Source: Nevskiales bacterium (lineage in GTDB: Bacteria > Pseudomonadota > Gammaproteobacteria > Nevskiales > Nevskiaceae). From it: 64,000 nucleotides of DNA. Positions 7,556-15,839 of the stretch are shown piece after piece. The stretch is taken from positions 62,001 to 126,000 of the forward strand of contig JAQVDP010000001.1 in NCBI GenBank assembly GCA_028698335.1, in the 5' to 3' direction. Made by a program: the position numbers and the translations under genes. The notes under the pieces were generated by a model. That model had not been told where the DNA came from, searched no databases, and saw only the letters and a program-made list of their open reading frames with translations. Positions within the stretch are counted from its first letter, which is position 1. The number at the start of each line of letters is the position of its first letter.

Positions 7556-9538
7556 TTATCCGGCCCGCGACAACAGAACGTCGCCGGCCTCGTTGATCTC
7601 GAACCGCCAGCCGGCTTCGACCCGGCAGGTGAAGAACGCCTCCTCGAGCACACACGGGCCCGCCGCCTGCACGCCCGGAGGCTGCTCCTCGATGCGATAC
7701 AGCGGCAGCTCCTGCCACTGCCCGCCGCTGATCGCGCGCCGTTTGCCCGACGCCGCCGCCGGTTTGGTCGCGGCGCCGAAGCGACCGGCGATATCGGCAT
7801 GCGCGATCGGCTTGACCACCTCGAGCTGCAGCACCAGGTGCGCCCCCGCCGGCAGATCCTTCGGCAGCGTCGGGGCGTCGAGGTCCCGGCGGCGTTCGCC
7901 GTCGGCGGCGGTGACCATCAGGCCGAGCCGCTGCGTGCAGTCCTCGAGCCGCACACCCTCGGCGAACATGCCGCGCTGCGCCTGCTGCAGCAGGGCTTCG
8001 TACGCGGCGCCGAGCGCGGCATCGTCGGCCGCGGCCAGCGCATGCTCGTAGGTGTGGCCGATGTCCGAAAACCCGATGCCGAACGCGGAGAACACCGCGG
8101 CCAGACCGGGAATGATCACGCGCGACACACCGGCCGCCTCGGCGACCTTGCAGGCCACGAACGGCCCGGCACCGCCGAACGCCGCCAGCGTGGTGTCGGC
8201 ATGGATATGGGTATAGGCCTTGAGGCTGTCGGCCACCTTGGCGACCCACGCGGCCTCCATGTCCTGTGCGGCCTGCTCCTCGGACACGCCGAGTGGACCG
8301 CCGACCTTGTCCGCGATCGCCGCACGGGCGCGTTCGACGTCGATCTTGAGTTCGCCGCCGAAGTACGACGCCGGATCGAGCAGGCCCTGGACCAGGAAGG
8401 CATCGGTGATCGTCGCCTCCTTGCCGCCGAGGCCGAAGCACGCCGGTCCCGGCGCACCACCGACGCTTTCCGGGCCGACCTCGATGGACTTGCCCCGGGC
8501 GCGGATGATCGAGCTGCCGCCGACACCGACGCTGACCACGTCGCACAGCGGGAACGACGACTCGACACCCTCGATCTTGCCGCGGGCGTCGAGGCGCACC
8601 GCGCCGTCGTCGACCTCGCCGATGTCGGTGGTGGTGCCGCCGACGTCCATCGACAGCAGGTGCTTCAAGCCGTAGTGCGCCGCCAGCGCCTTGACGCCCT
8701 CAGCGCCGCCGCGCGGACCGGAGCTGTAGGTCTTGATCGCGGAGGTCCGGGCGACCCGCGCGGCGTTGCCGTCGTTGCGGAAGATCAGCAGCGGGTTCTT
8801 GGTCTTGTAGTCCCGCAGGCGATGCTCGGCGCTGTAGAGGAAGCGCTCCATCGCCGGGTGCAGAAAGGCATTGAACAGCGACGTCCAGGTGCGGCGGACG
8901 TCGTTGGCGTCGTCGACCAGTTCGTGCGAGTACAGCACCGGCAACGCGCCGAGCATGTGCGGCGGGAAGCGGCGCAGCAGGATGCGCTTGAGCCGGACCT
9001 CGCCATCCTTGCGCTGCTCGCCACCGCAGGCGACGACGATCCGGTTCGCGCCCGCCGCCGCCAGGGCGGTGACGGCCCGCGTCGCGGCGACATCGAGATC
9101 GTCCCCGTCGAGCCCCGGCGCAAGCGTCTGCACCCGACCGCCGACCAGCGCGTCGAACAGCGTATTGGCCTGCGGATCGGCCCTGAGCGATGCCGGATCG
9201 AGCCCGCCGCCGAGAATCACGCCGAGGCGCGGCCCCTTGCGCTCGACCAGCGCGTTGGTGCCCTGGGTCGTCGAATAGCGGATGTACTCGGTCGACAGCA
9301 GCAGGCGCTGCAGGTCCTCTTCGCCGTAGACGACGCGCGAAACCTTCTTGAGGCCCTCGAACAGGCACTTCGACAGATCGTAGGGCGTGGTGACGGTCTT
9401 GGTGCGATAGACGCGCTCGCCGTCGATCACGCAGATATCCGTCAACGTGCCACCGTTGTCGATGTTGATCAGCTTGCCGGTGGCGGTGGCGGATTCGGGC
9501 ACGGCGTTGGCGGCCGCTGCAGGAACGGGGACAGACAT
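7556..9538 (-). CDS. apcA: Second HyuA-type carboxylase subunit, first gene of the operon
   Basis: A 660-residue HyuA-family protein, shorter and clearly different from the other HyuA-like chain. It has the IDNGGTLTDICVIDG loop near residue 27 (Asn-Gly-Gly instead of the usual Gly-Gly), STTQGTNALVERKGPR, SSGPRGGAEGVKAL, MDVGGTTTDIGEVDDGAV and FGGAGPFVACKVAEAAGV. Two diverged HyuA subunits per enzyme are characteristic of acetophenone carboxylase (alpha and alpha-prime). The start at 9538 is chosen because TAGGGAGT lies just upstream; a longer reading frame upstream lacks such a site. It heads the operon after a long non-coding gap. Confidence 0.85.
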   Translation of the reverse strand: MSVPVPAAAANAVPESATATGKLINIDNGGTLTDICVIDGERVYRTKTVTTPYDLSKCLFEGLKKVSRVVYGEEDLQRLLLSTEYIRYSTTQGTNALVERKGPRLGVILGGGLDPASLRADPQANTLFDALVGGRVQTLAPGLDGDDLDVAATRAVTALAAAGANRIVVACGGEQRKDGEVRLKRILLRRFPPHMLGALPVLYSHELVDDANDVRRTWTSLFNAFLHPAMERFLYSAEHRLRDYKTKNPLLIFRNDGNAARVARTSAIKTYSSGPRGGAEGVKALAAHYGLKHLLSMDVGGTTTDIGEVDDGAVRLDARGKIEGVESSFPLCDVVSVGVGGSSIIRARGKSIEVGPESVGGAPGPACFGLGGKEATITDAFLVQGLLDPASYFGGELKIDVERARAAIADKVGGPLGVSEEQAAQDMEAAWVAKVADSLKAYTHIHADTTLAAFGGAGPFVACKVAEAAGVSRVIIPGLAAVFSAFGIGFSDIGHTYEHALAAADDAALGAAYEALLQQAQRGMFAEGVRLEDCTQRLGLMVTAADGERRRDLDAPTLPKDLPAGAHLVLQLEVVKPIAHADIAGRFGAATKPAAASGKRRAISGGQWQELPLYRIEEQPPGVQAAGPCVLEEAFFTCRVEAGWRFEINEAGDVLLSRAG

Positions 9539-10089
9539 GGTGAACTCCCTACGGTTGCAGGCGCGATGCGCCGCGCCGGAGGGGCGGCATCGCTGGAATC
9601 GGATCAAGAAAGCGGCACGCGGACACCGGCGCGACTCGGCACCGCCGTCGACGCGCGCAATCGTCTCCTCGCGCTGGCGCGCAGACTGAGAACATCCCTA
9701 CTCCTCCTGTTATGCACTCGCGCCCCGCATCGGGATCTGCGGTGGCGCGGCGGCTGCGGTGGCCGCTGCGGACCTCGCGCTTCAGGGCCAGATTAGGGCG
9801 GGTCCGAAAGGGTGCCGCTACCCGTGCGGGTAGTTTTTGGGAGGGGCGAAGATAGGGGGACTACCGGAAAAGGTTGGGGGGGTGGTGCGGGGAGCTGTTA
9901 GGAATGAGACAGCGAAAAAAACAGCAGCCGCCGAATAAAAATAAAGCGCTCAGGGACTTGGAGAACAAAAAAATCGAGCGCGGAAACTGGCTCTGACACG
10001 CTGAAATCTGCATTTGAGTGCAGTTAGTCAGGAAAAAAATGCCGGGAAATTCTCCAGCGTTTGCCAGTTAATGTGTGACCACCGCCGAC
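9539..10089. other. Non-coding gap upstream of the carboxylase operon
   Basis: I see no gene in these 550 bases. The right part (about 9840-10085) is much poorer in G+C than the rest of the window, with several runs of six or seven A residues, and it adjoins phage-derived sequence. The left part carries the leader of the carboxylase operon and a short palindrome at 9818-9833. I could not assign a convincing -35/-10 or sigma-54 promoter. Confidence 0.6.
9818..9833. promoter_or_regulatory. Palindrome upstream of the carboxylase operon (operator or hairpin)
   Basis: CTACCC-GTGC-GGGTAG, 6-bp perfect arms with a 4-base centre, followed on the plus strand by TTTTT. It lies about 280 bp before the start of the first operon gene. 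It could be a binding site for the MalT/LuxR-type regulator encoded upstream or a short terminator for plus-strand transcripts. The sequence alone does not decide. Confidence 0.35.
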
Positions 10090-10600
10090 TCAGCTGCCGG
10101 AGATGTATCGGGCCATGATGGTGCGGACTTCCTCGGCGGTGGTCTCTGATAGGCCCAAGAAAGGCCTTGCCGGAATGTCTGCCCACGGTATCGGGAACGT
10201 GCCTTGCCGTGTCTTGTAGCTTCCGGTACCGAACTCTCCCTTCTTGGCTCCGCGCTGGTGCGTGGGGGCGTAAACCTTATTGGTGCCAACCTGGGCAAAG
10301 TCCTGCCCGGAGTCCGAGTTGATGCTGCTGGCGAGGCCAGCCTGGGAAACCTGAAGTTTCTTGCCAGGCCAATGACCCTGTTTCTTGCGTCTCGCCTTGG
10401 TGAAGTCGGACAGGTCGGCCCAGGGAGTCCCGGTGTTGGGGTCTTCTTCCCGTTCGAATGCCTCTTCGACGCCGAAAAACAGTGCACCGGCGATTTCAGC
10501 CATCGCAGGGGACTGATCGGCGCCCCTGCGTTCCAGCTCAGCAAAAAAAAGCCCGAGCCTCCGCGTCCAATACCCGGATTTCAAATTCAGTCTTGGCCAT
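10090..10600 (-). pseudogene. Mu gpG-like phage virion morphogenesis protein, frameshifted
   Basis: The readable part resembles the phage virion-morphogenesis family (Mu gpG, tail/head completion): RRGADQSPAMAEIAGALFFGVEEAFE, then DPNTGTPWADLSDFTKARRKK and a C-terminal RPFLGLSETTAEEVRTI. The true start is the ATG at 10600 behind GAGGT, giving MAKTEFEIRVLDAEARAFF. This runs into a stop at an eight-T run (plus strand 10543-10550); with seven Ts the frame continues into FAELERRG. So there is one extra base in a homopolymer: a real mutation, slippage, or a sequencing error. It follows an F-like gene end as in Mu. An isolated remnant. Confidence 0.7.
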
Positions 10601-10695
10601 GTGGTAACCTCATATCGCCCGGCGTCGGAAGGCTTCCGACCCCCTGCGTTAACCGCATGATGAGGGCTAGCGAGGGCGCCTCCCTCGTGCCGGGT

Positions 10696-10895
10696 TTACC
10701 TGATTCGCTCATATCTCCGCCGCACCTGCCGGTCCGCGGCTTCCTCTGACGTTTCGAACAGCGTCACGAGGTAGAGCCGCTTCCGCTCCTTGTCGACCTT
10801 GATCGCGGCGCGGAAAAGGCGATCGCCTACCGACAGCAGGACGATGCGATCCGCCCCTTGACGGTAGAGGTGGATAGGGCCCCACCGCGGACACG
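10696..10895 (-). pseudogene. C-terminal fragment of a phage head-morphogenesis (Mu F-like) gene
   Basis: An open stretch of about 60 codons ends with TGA at 10696 and reads IHLYRQGADRIVLLSVGD, then FRAAIKVDKERKRLYLVTLFE and a basic RRRYERIR end. It has no start codon of its own that makes sense; upstream it runs straight into the end of the regulator gene. The pattern is like the nuclease-like tail of some Mu F (gp30)-type head proteins, and it lies just before a gpG-like gene, which is the Mu order. I interpret it as a truncated phage gene; the family call is tentative. Confidence 0.5.
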
Positions 10896-10901
10896 GGGTT
10901 T

Positions 10902-13637
10902 TCAGAGCAGGCCCAGCTGCCGCGCCGCGTTGATCGCCTGCAGCCGGCTGCCGACCGCGAGCTTCGAGTAGATGTTCTTGAGGTGGAACTTCACCGTGTT
11001 CTCGGAGACGAACAGCTTCTTGGCCATCTCCTTGTTGGAGACACCGTTGCCGAGGAACACCAGCATCTCCTTCTCGCGCTCGGTCAGCGGCTCCAGCGGC
11101 TGGAACCCGCTGTCGACCGTGTTGGCGGCCGCGCGACCTGGCGCCACCGCCACGCCCGCCGCCGCGAGCAGCGATTCGACGAAGGCGCGCGCATCGCGGG
11201 TATCGGCGTCGGTGCCGTCGAGCGTCGGCAGGATCTGCCTGAGCAGCGCGACGACGGGGGCACCTTCGTCGATGAAACTGCGGACGTACCCCCCTGCGCG
11301 AGCCAGCTGCACGGCGCGACTGAGACTGCGCAACGCCAGGTTGTCGGCACCGCGCCGGGTATGCGCGCAGGCCTCGAGCAGCAGCAGCTTGATCTGGCGA
11401 TGGACGCGCCCCTGGGTCTGCGCGCGCGCCTCCTCCCGCGACAAAGTCTGCAACGCCTCGTCGAGACGGCCCTCGTGGATGGCCAGCCGGCAGGCCCCGA
11501 TCTGATCGGCTTCGATGCTTTCGGAGAAGGTCATCCAGCCCTCGGGCAACTCGGCCACGCCGGCCTGGGGCAGACGTCCGGCGACGGTACGGGCACGATC
11601 GACGTCGCCGTCGAGCAGGGCCAGGCGCACGCGTTCCCATCCGGCGATGCGGACCAGTCGCGGCCACGCGGCCGCGTGGCCGATCTCCTCGAGCTCCTCG
11701 AGCACCTGCTGCGCGCGTGTATCGCGCCCGGCCGCCGCCTGCGCCCGTGCCATCGAAACGTAGGCGACGGCGACGAAATCGGGCAGCACGGCGTCGCTGA
11801 TCACATCGTGGAACTGCTTGAACAGCGACGCCGCCTCGTCGAGCCGGTTGGCCTCGTACAGCGCCCACACGTAACAGGACACCAGCGAGCCCGACGCCAG
11901 CGATTCGTCCAGATCGGGACGCTGCGCCGACAGCCCCTCGGCGAAACGCTTCAGGGCGTCGCCGAGGCGGCCCTGCGCCAGACAGTTGATCGCCGACAAC
12001 GCAACCGTGTAGCCGCCGCTGAATGCGGAACTGCCCTTGTCGCCATACGCGCGCGCCATCGCGATGAAATCACGCGCCGCATCGTAGTCGCCCCGGATCT
12101 GGGCGCGGAACGCGGCGACGTTGGCGGCGGCGCCGAGCTCGAAGGCCCAGAACCCCTCGGGCCGCTGGTCCTCCAGCGGCACCCGGTCCAGGTACTCGAA
12201 GGTGAGCGGCAGGTCGTCGCGGGCCACCGCGAGCATGATGTTGACCACGTCGCTGCTGGTCGTCCGGCGGATGTCGCCGCCCCCGAGACGCTCGGGGATG
12301 TCGATGATCGGCTGCAGCTTCTGGTTGCGCCGCATGAAGGTCAGCGCCCAGGCGGTCTTGACCGCCAGATCGGGGCGCTTTTCGATCTCTGCCAGCGGCA
12401 GGCGGTCCGACCAGCGTTCCACCGTGGTCAGGCGCGCGTCCGGGATCAGGCCCGACGCCCAGCGGTTCATGATGTCCGCGGCGTAGCCATGGTCGCGCGC
12501 GGCCACCGCGTGTTGCATCGCCTCCTCGTACTGCTCGTGCGCCTCGAACCAGCGCGCCGCGCGCCGATGGATCTCGATCACCTCCTCGGGCGCCTGCTCG
12601 CGCAACTGCTCGGACAGGAACGTCGAAAACAGGGTGTGGTACTTGAACCAGCGCAGTTCCGAATCGAGGCTGCGCAGGAACAGGCCCGAGCGCTCGAGGA
12701 ACAGCAGGATGCTCTGCGAATCCTGCCAGCCGTTGATCTCGTCGCAGAGCTCCGCCGACAGACGGCTGAGCACCGACGTGCGCAGCAGGAATTCCTGGAT
12801 ACGCGGCGGCTGCAGTTCCAGCACGTTGTCGGCCAGATAGTCGGCCAGCTCGCGCGGACGTCCCGCCGTCCCCTCGCCGAGGGAGCGCCGGACCGAGGGA
12901 CTCGCCAGGCTCAGGCGGAACAGCTGGATCGCCGCCGGCCAGCCCTCGGTGCGGCGCAGAATCGCGTCGAGCTCGTCGGCATTGACCACGGCGTCGCGGC
13001 TGAACGAGAAGAAGTGCTGCACCTCGGCTGCGTTGAAGCGCAGGTCCTCGGCGCGCAGGACCAGCGCCTGGTGGTTGACGACGAGCCGCGCCAGTCCGAT
13101 CTCCGGCACCGAACGCGAACCGATGTAGATCGTCACGTTCTCCGGCAGACGCTGCAGCAGATCCTTGAACACCGCCAGCGCCGGCTTGCGCGTCAGCGAC
13201 TGGAACTCGTCGAGGAACAGGCTGACGGGGCGCTCGAGTTGCACCAGGCGGCTCAGCAGCCAGTCGGTCAGGCGCCGCCGCCCCTGCTCGTCGGCGATGC
13301 CGCCCGACAGCGTCGCGGCATCACTGCCGTTGAGTCCGGCGACCAGCGCCTGCAGGTGCCCGGTCAGACGCCGCGAATCGTTGTCGGCCTCGTCGAAACT
13401 GAGCCATCCGGTCAGCTCGCCGCGCTCGCCGGCCGCGGTCATGATCTGCTGCAGCAGCGTCGACTTGCCGTAACCCGCTGGCGCCTGCACGACGATGACC
13501 CGCAGCGTCGGTTCGGCGTGCACACGCGCGATCAACGCGCTGCGCTCCACCGCGCCCTCATACGGGGGCGGCGCGAAGAACTTGTGCGGATAGACCTCGA
13601 CTGGGGCCATGCCGCTGGCTGTGCTCTCCAAGCGCAT
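10902..13637 (-). CDS. MalT-type, ATP-dependent LuxR-family transcriptional activator
   Basis: A 911-residue large LuxR-family (MalT/AlkS-like, STAND-class) regulator. APAGYGKST at residues 52-60 is the Walker A loop and VSLFLDEFQSL is the Walker B region. WPAAIQLFRLSL is the sensor segment typical of MalT relatives. A long middle part looks like helical TPR-like repeats. The C-terminus carries the LuxR helix-turn-helix (LTEREKEMLVFLGNGVSN, then SENTVKFHLKNIYSKL). The ATG at 13637 follows GAGGAG. Such proteins bind an inducer and ATP, oligomerise and activate promoters. It is transcribed towards the carboxylase operon and is the obvious candidate regulator; this is inference. Confidence 0.92.
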   Translation of the reverse strand: MRLESTASGMAPVEVYPHKFFAPPPYEGAVERSALIARVHAEPTLRVIVVQAPAGYGKSTLLQQIMTAAGERGELTGWLSFDEADNDSRRLTGHLQALVAGLNGSDAATLSGGIADEQGRRRLTDWLLSRLVQLERPVSLFLDEFQSLTRKPALAVFKDLLQRLPENVTIYIGSRSVPEIGLARLVVNHQALVLRAEDLRFNAAEVQHFFSFSRDAVVNADELDAILRRTEGWPAAIQLFRLSLASPSVRRSLGEGTAGRPRELADYLADNVLELQPPRIQEFLLRTSVLSRLSAELCDEINGWQDSQSILLFLERSGLFLRSLDSELRWFKYHTLFSTFLSEQLREQAPEEVIEIHRRAARWFEAHEQYEEAMQHAVAARDHGYAADIMNRWASGLIPDARLTTVERWSDRLPLAEIEKRPDLAVKTAWALTFMRRNQKLQPIIDIPERLGGGDIRRTTSSDVVNIMLAVARDDLPLTFEYLDRVPLEDQRPEGFWAFELGAAANVAAFRAQIRGDYDAARDFIAMARAYGDKGSSAFSGGYTVALSAINCLAQGRLGDALKRFAEGLSAQRPDLDESLASGSLVSCYVWALYEANRLDEAASLFKQFHDVISDAVLPDFVAVAYVSMARAQAAAGRDTRAQQVLEELEEIGHAAAWPRLVRIAGWERVRLALLDGDVDRARTVAGRLPQAGVAELPEGWMTFSESIEADQIGACRLAIHEGRLDEALQTLSREEARAQTQGRVHRQIKLLLLEACAHTRRGADNLALRSLSRAVQLARAGGYVRSFIDEGAPVVALLRQILPTLDGTDADTRDARAFVESLLAAAGVAVAPGRAAANTVDSGFQPLEPLTEREKEMLVFLGNGVSNKEMAKKLFVSENTVKFHLKNIYSKLAVGSRLQAINAARQLGLL

Positions 13638-13695
13638 CAACCCGGCTCTCCTCGCTGGGTTCGACCCCCGGCGTCCGTTGCGCGGGGTCTTGTCT

Positions 13696-14184
13696 TCAGG
13701 TGCCCGATCGGTTGTCCGGGGGTGCCGCCTCCTCGAAACGCAGACGCAGCCGCAAAGCGGGCGCGCCGTCGTCGTAGTAGTCGGGCAGCTCGGATTCGAT
13801 CGAATAGCCGCGCTGCCGGTACAGATTTCGAGCAGGCTGATTATCAGCCCGTACCTCCAGCGTCAAGCTACTCAATCGGGTAGTTCGCGCGAAGGTCTCG
13901 GCCGTATCGAGCAGACGCTGCGCCAGTCCGCGCCCCCGCGCCTCGGGCGCGACCACCAGCGAATAGATGCGCGCATGGCGGCTGTTGCGGCGCAACAGAA
14001 GCACCAGCGCGGCGACCAGCTCATTGCCCCGCCCGAGCACCCAGATCCGTGCGGACGGCACCCGCAACAGGCGACGAATGGCACGCAACTGCATGCGATC
14101 TCCGGGGAAATGGCGCTCCAGCGCGTGAATCGCGACCGCATCCGCCGGGGTCGCCAGACGCGGCTGCAGCGATGTCGCGCTCAC
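13696..14184 (-). CDS. GNAT family N-acetyltransferase (RimI-like)
   Basis: A 162-residue single-domain GNAT enzyme, predicted to move an acetyl group from acetyl-CoA to an amine. The acetyl-CoA binding motif VVAPEARGRGLAQRLL lies near residues 77-92, preceded by the ARIYSLVV strand. LEVRADNQPARNLYRQRGYS is the conserved Asn/Tyr region. Its start overlaps the end of the ATP-grasp gene by 4 bp, so the two are translationally coupled. In many proteobacteria a GNAT domain, often fused to a C39-like peptidase, accompanies this kind of ATP-grasp enzyme. Here the GNAT is alone and no peptidase is present nearby. The substrate is unknown, perhaps a peptide or protein N-terminus. Confidence 0.88.
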   Translation of the reverse strand: MSATSLQPRLATPADAVAIHALERHFPGDRMQLRAIRRLLRVPSARIWVLGRGNELVAALVLLLRRNSRHARIYSLVVAPEARGRGLAQRLLDTAETFARTTRLSSLTLEVRADNQPARNLYRQRGYSIESELPDYYDDGAPALRLRLRFEEAAPPDNRSGT

Positions 14185-15641
14185 TGCCGGGTCCGCGCTT
14201 CCAGGCGCTGCAGGAAGTAGGTCATGATCTCGCGGTACAGCCCGTTGCCGAGCACCAGATCCTCGACACCGGCATCGATGCTGGGGTTGTCGTTGACCTC
14301 GATGACCTTGACGACCTTGCCGAACTGCTTGAGATCGACGCCGTAGAGCCCGCTGCCGATCGTGCGCGCGGCCCGCACGGCAATGTCGAGGACCTTCCCG
14401 GGCACATCCTCGACCGCCAGCGTCTCGTGACTGCCTTCGATCTTGCGCCCCGAACTGCCACGCTTGACGACCTGCCAGTGATCCTTGGCCATGAAGTAGC
14501 GGCAGGCGTACAGCGGCCGCCCGTCGAGCACCCCGATGCGCCAGTCGTACTCGGTCGGTTCGAAGCCCTGACCGATGATCAGATCCGACCGTTCCAGCAT
14601 CTCCGCGGCGACGCGCTTGAGCTGCGCCGGATCGTCGACCTTGATCACGCCCCTGGAGAACTGCGAGTCGGGCTGCTTGAGCACACAGGGAAAGCCCAGC
14701 TCCGCAGGCACCTGCCGGAGGTTGCGGCTGTGGATCAGCATCGTTCGCGGTTGCGGAATGCGGTGGCGGTCCATCAGCTGCGCGAGGAACACCTTGTTGG
14801 TCGCGCGCAGGATCGACAGCGGATCGTCGACGACGACCAGCCCCTCGCGCGCGGCGCGGCGCGCAAAGCGGTAGGTGTGATGGTTGACCGCCGTGGTCTC
14901 GCGGATGAACAGCGCGTCGAATTCGGCGACGTGGCCGTAGTCGCTCTTGTCGAGGAATTCGACGTCGAAGCCCAGGTCCTCTGCGGCCTTTTCGAACAGC
15001 TTCAGCGCGCGGGCATTCGACGGCGGCTCCTTTTCCTCGTCGTTGACCAGGATCGCCAGATCGTAGCGGGCCGGCGCGCGGCGCACCCGGGGGCTGCGGC
15101 GGCGCTCGAAGTAGGCCCTTGCCGCGTCGTAGAGCGCCTCGTGATGGCTCACCGGCACTTCACCGAGCGCAATCGGCCCGACCGATTCGACCCGCCATTC
15201 CCTGCCGCGCAGGCGGAACCTGACCTCCAGCAGCGGCGCCGGAAAGTGGTTGAACAGGGCACGGGCGAGGCGCTCGTGGCGCTTGATCGGACTCAGGCCG
15301 AAGTACACGTGCATCACGTAGGTCGACGACTCGATCCGCGCCAGCGAACGCGCCATCAGCTTTTCGATCTCGTCGGTGATGATGCGCGGCGACTCCGCCA
15401 GCTTGAGATCCTGGATCGTGGTGATCTCGGGCAGCGGCCGATGGCCCCGCGCCTCGGCCAGCAGCGACACGTAGTACCCGGTCGCCTGATATTCGAAAGA
15501 CCGGCACAGGTTGTAGACGCGCACGCGGCGGGAGCGGGTGTGACGCTCGTCGGTCAGGTAGTCCCAGGCGGTGACGACCTCGATTCCGGGCAGCTCGACC
15601 GGCCAGTCCCGCAGCTGGTCGACGACGACAATGCCGCTCAT
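14181..15641 (-). CDS. RimK-family ATP-grasp ligase with N-terminal RLAN domain
   Basis: A 486-residue protein with two parts. The N-terminal half (about residues 1-190) matches the RLAN domain that precedes some RimK-like ligases. The C-terminal half is an ATP-grasp domain: ATNKVFLAQLMDRHRIPQP, FPCVLKQPDSQFSRGV with the ATP-binding lysine, and GLYGVDLKQFGKVVKVIEVN then DNPSID with Mg-binding Asn and Glu. These enzymes form amide bonds, adding glutamate or similar residues to a protein or peptide acceptor. It overlaps the GNAT gene by 4 bp, and the pair probably modifies a common target. The acceptor is unknown and no small substrate peptide is evident beside it. Confidence 0.88.
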   Translation of the reverse strand: MSGIVVVDQLRDWPVELPGIEVVTAWDYLTDERHTRSRRVRVYNLCRSFEYQATGYYVSLLAEARGHRPLPEITTIQDLKLAESPRIITDEIEKLMARSLARIESSTYVMHVYFGLSPIKRHERLARALFNHFPAPLLEVRFRLRGREWRVESVGPIALGEVPVSHHEALYDAARAYFERRRSPRVRRAPARYDLAILVNDEEKEPPSNARALKLFEKAAEDLGFDVEFLDKSDYGHVAEFDALFIRETTAVNHHTYRFARRAAREGLVVVDDPLSILRATNKVFLAQLMDRHRIPQPRTMLIHSRNLRQVPAELGFPCVLKQPDSQFSRGVIKVDDPAQLKRVAAEMLERSDLIIGQGFEPTEYDWRIGVLDGRPLYACRYFMAKDHWQVVKRGSSGRKIEGSHETLAVEDVPGKVLDIAVRAARTIGSGLYGVDLKQFGKVVKVIEVNDNPSIDAGVEDLVLGNGLYREIMTYFLQRLEARTRQ

Positions 15642-15839
15642 GCGGCATCAGGCGCGCACGTGGCGCGCGGTGCTTGGGGGGGTTCGTCGGGCATTGGGTT
15701 GCGGGGCTGTCATTGTGGAATACCGCGGCGGCATCGTAGCACCGAGCCCGAATGCGCACGAGAGTGTCCGGGCCATTTCGACATCGTCGCGGCCAAAACC
15801 TATTCTTGGGTTCCAGCCGCCCGACGGAGACCTTCGGCC

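Noticed and set aside
1..9538. Plain acetone carboxylase (acxABC) or hydantoinase operon
   Set aside because: Two different HyuA-like chains in one operon and an acetoacetyl/benzoylacetate-CoA ligase fit acetophenone carboxylase better, although the small subunit and the HyuB length alone would also fit acetone carboxylase.
10983..13883. A 966-codon plus-strand open frame opposite the MalT-like gene
   Set aside because: A shadow frame. The minus strand carries clear Walker and LuxR motifs and good start signals.
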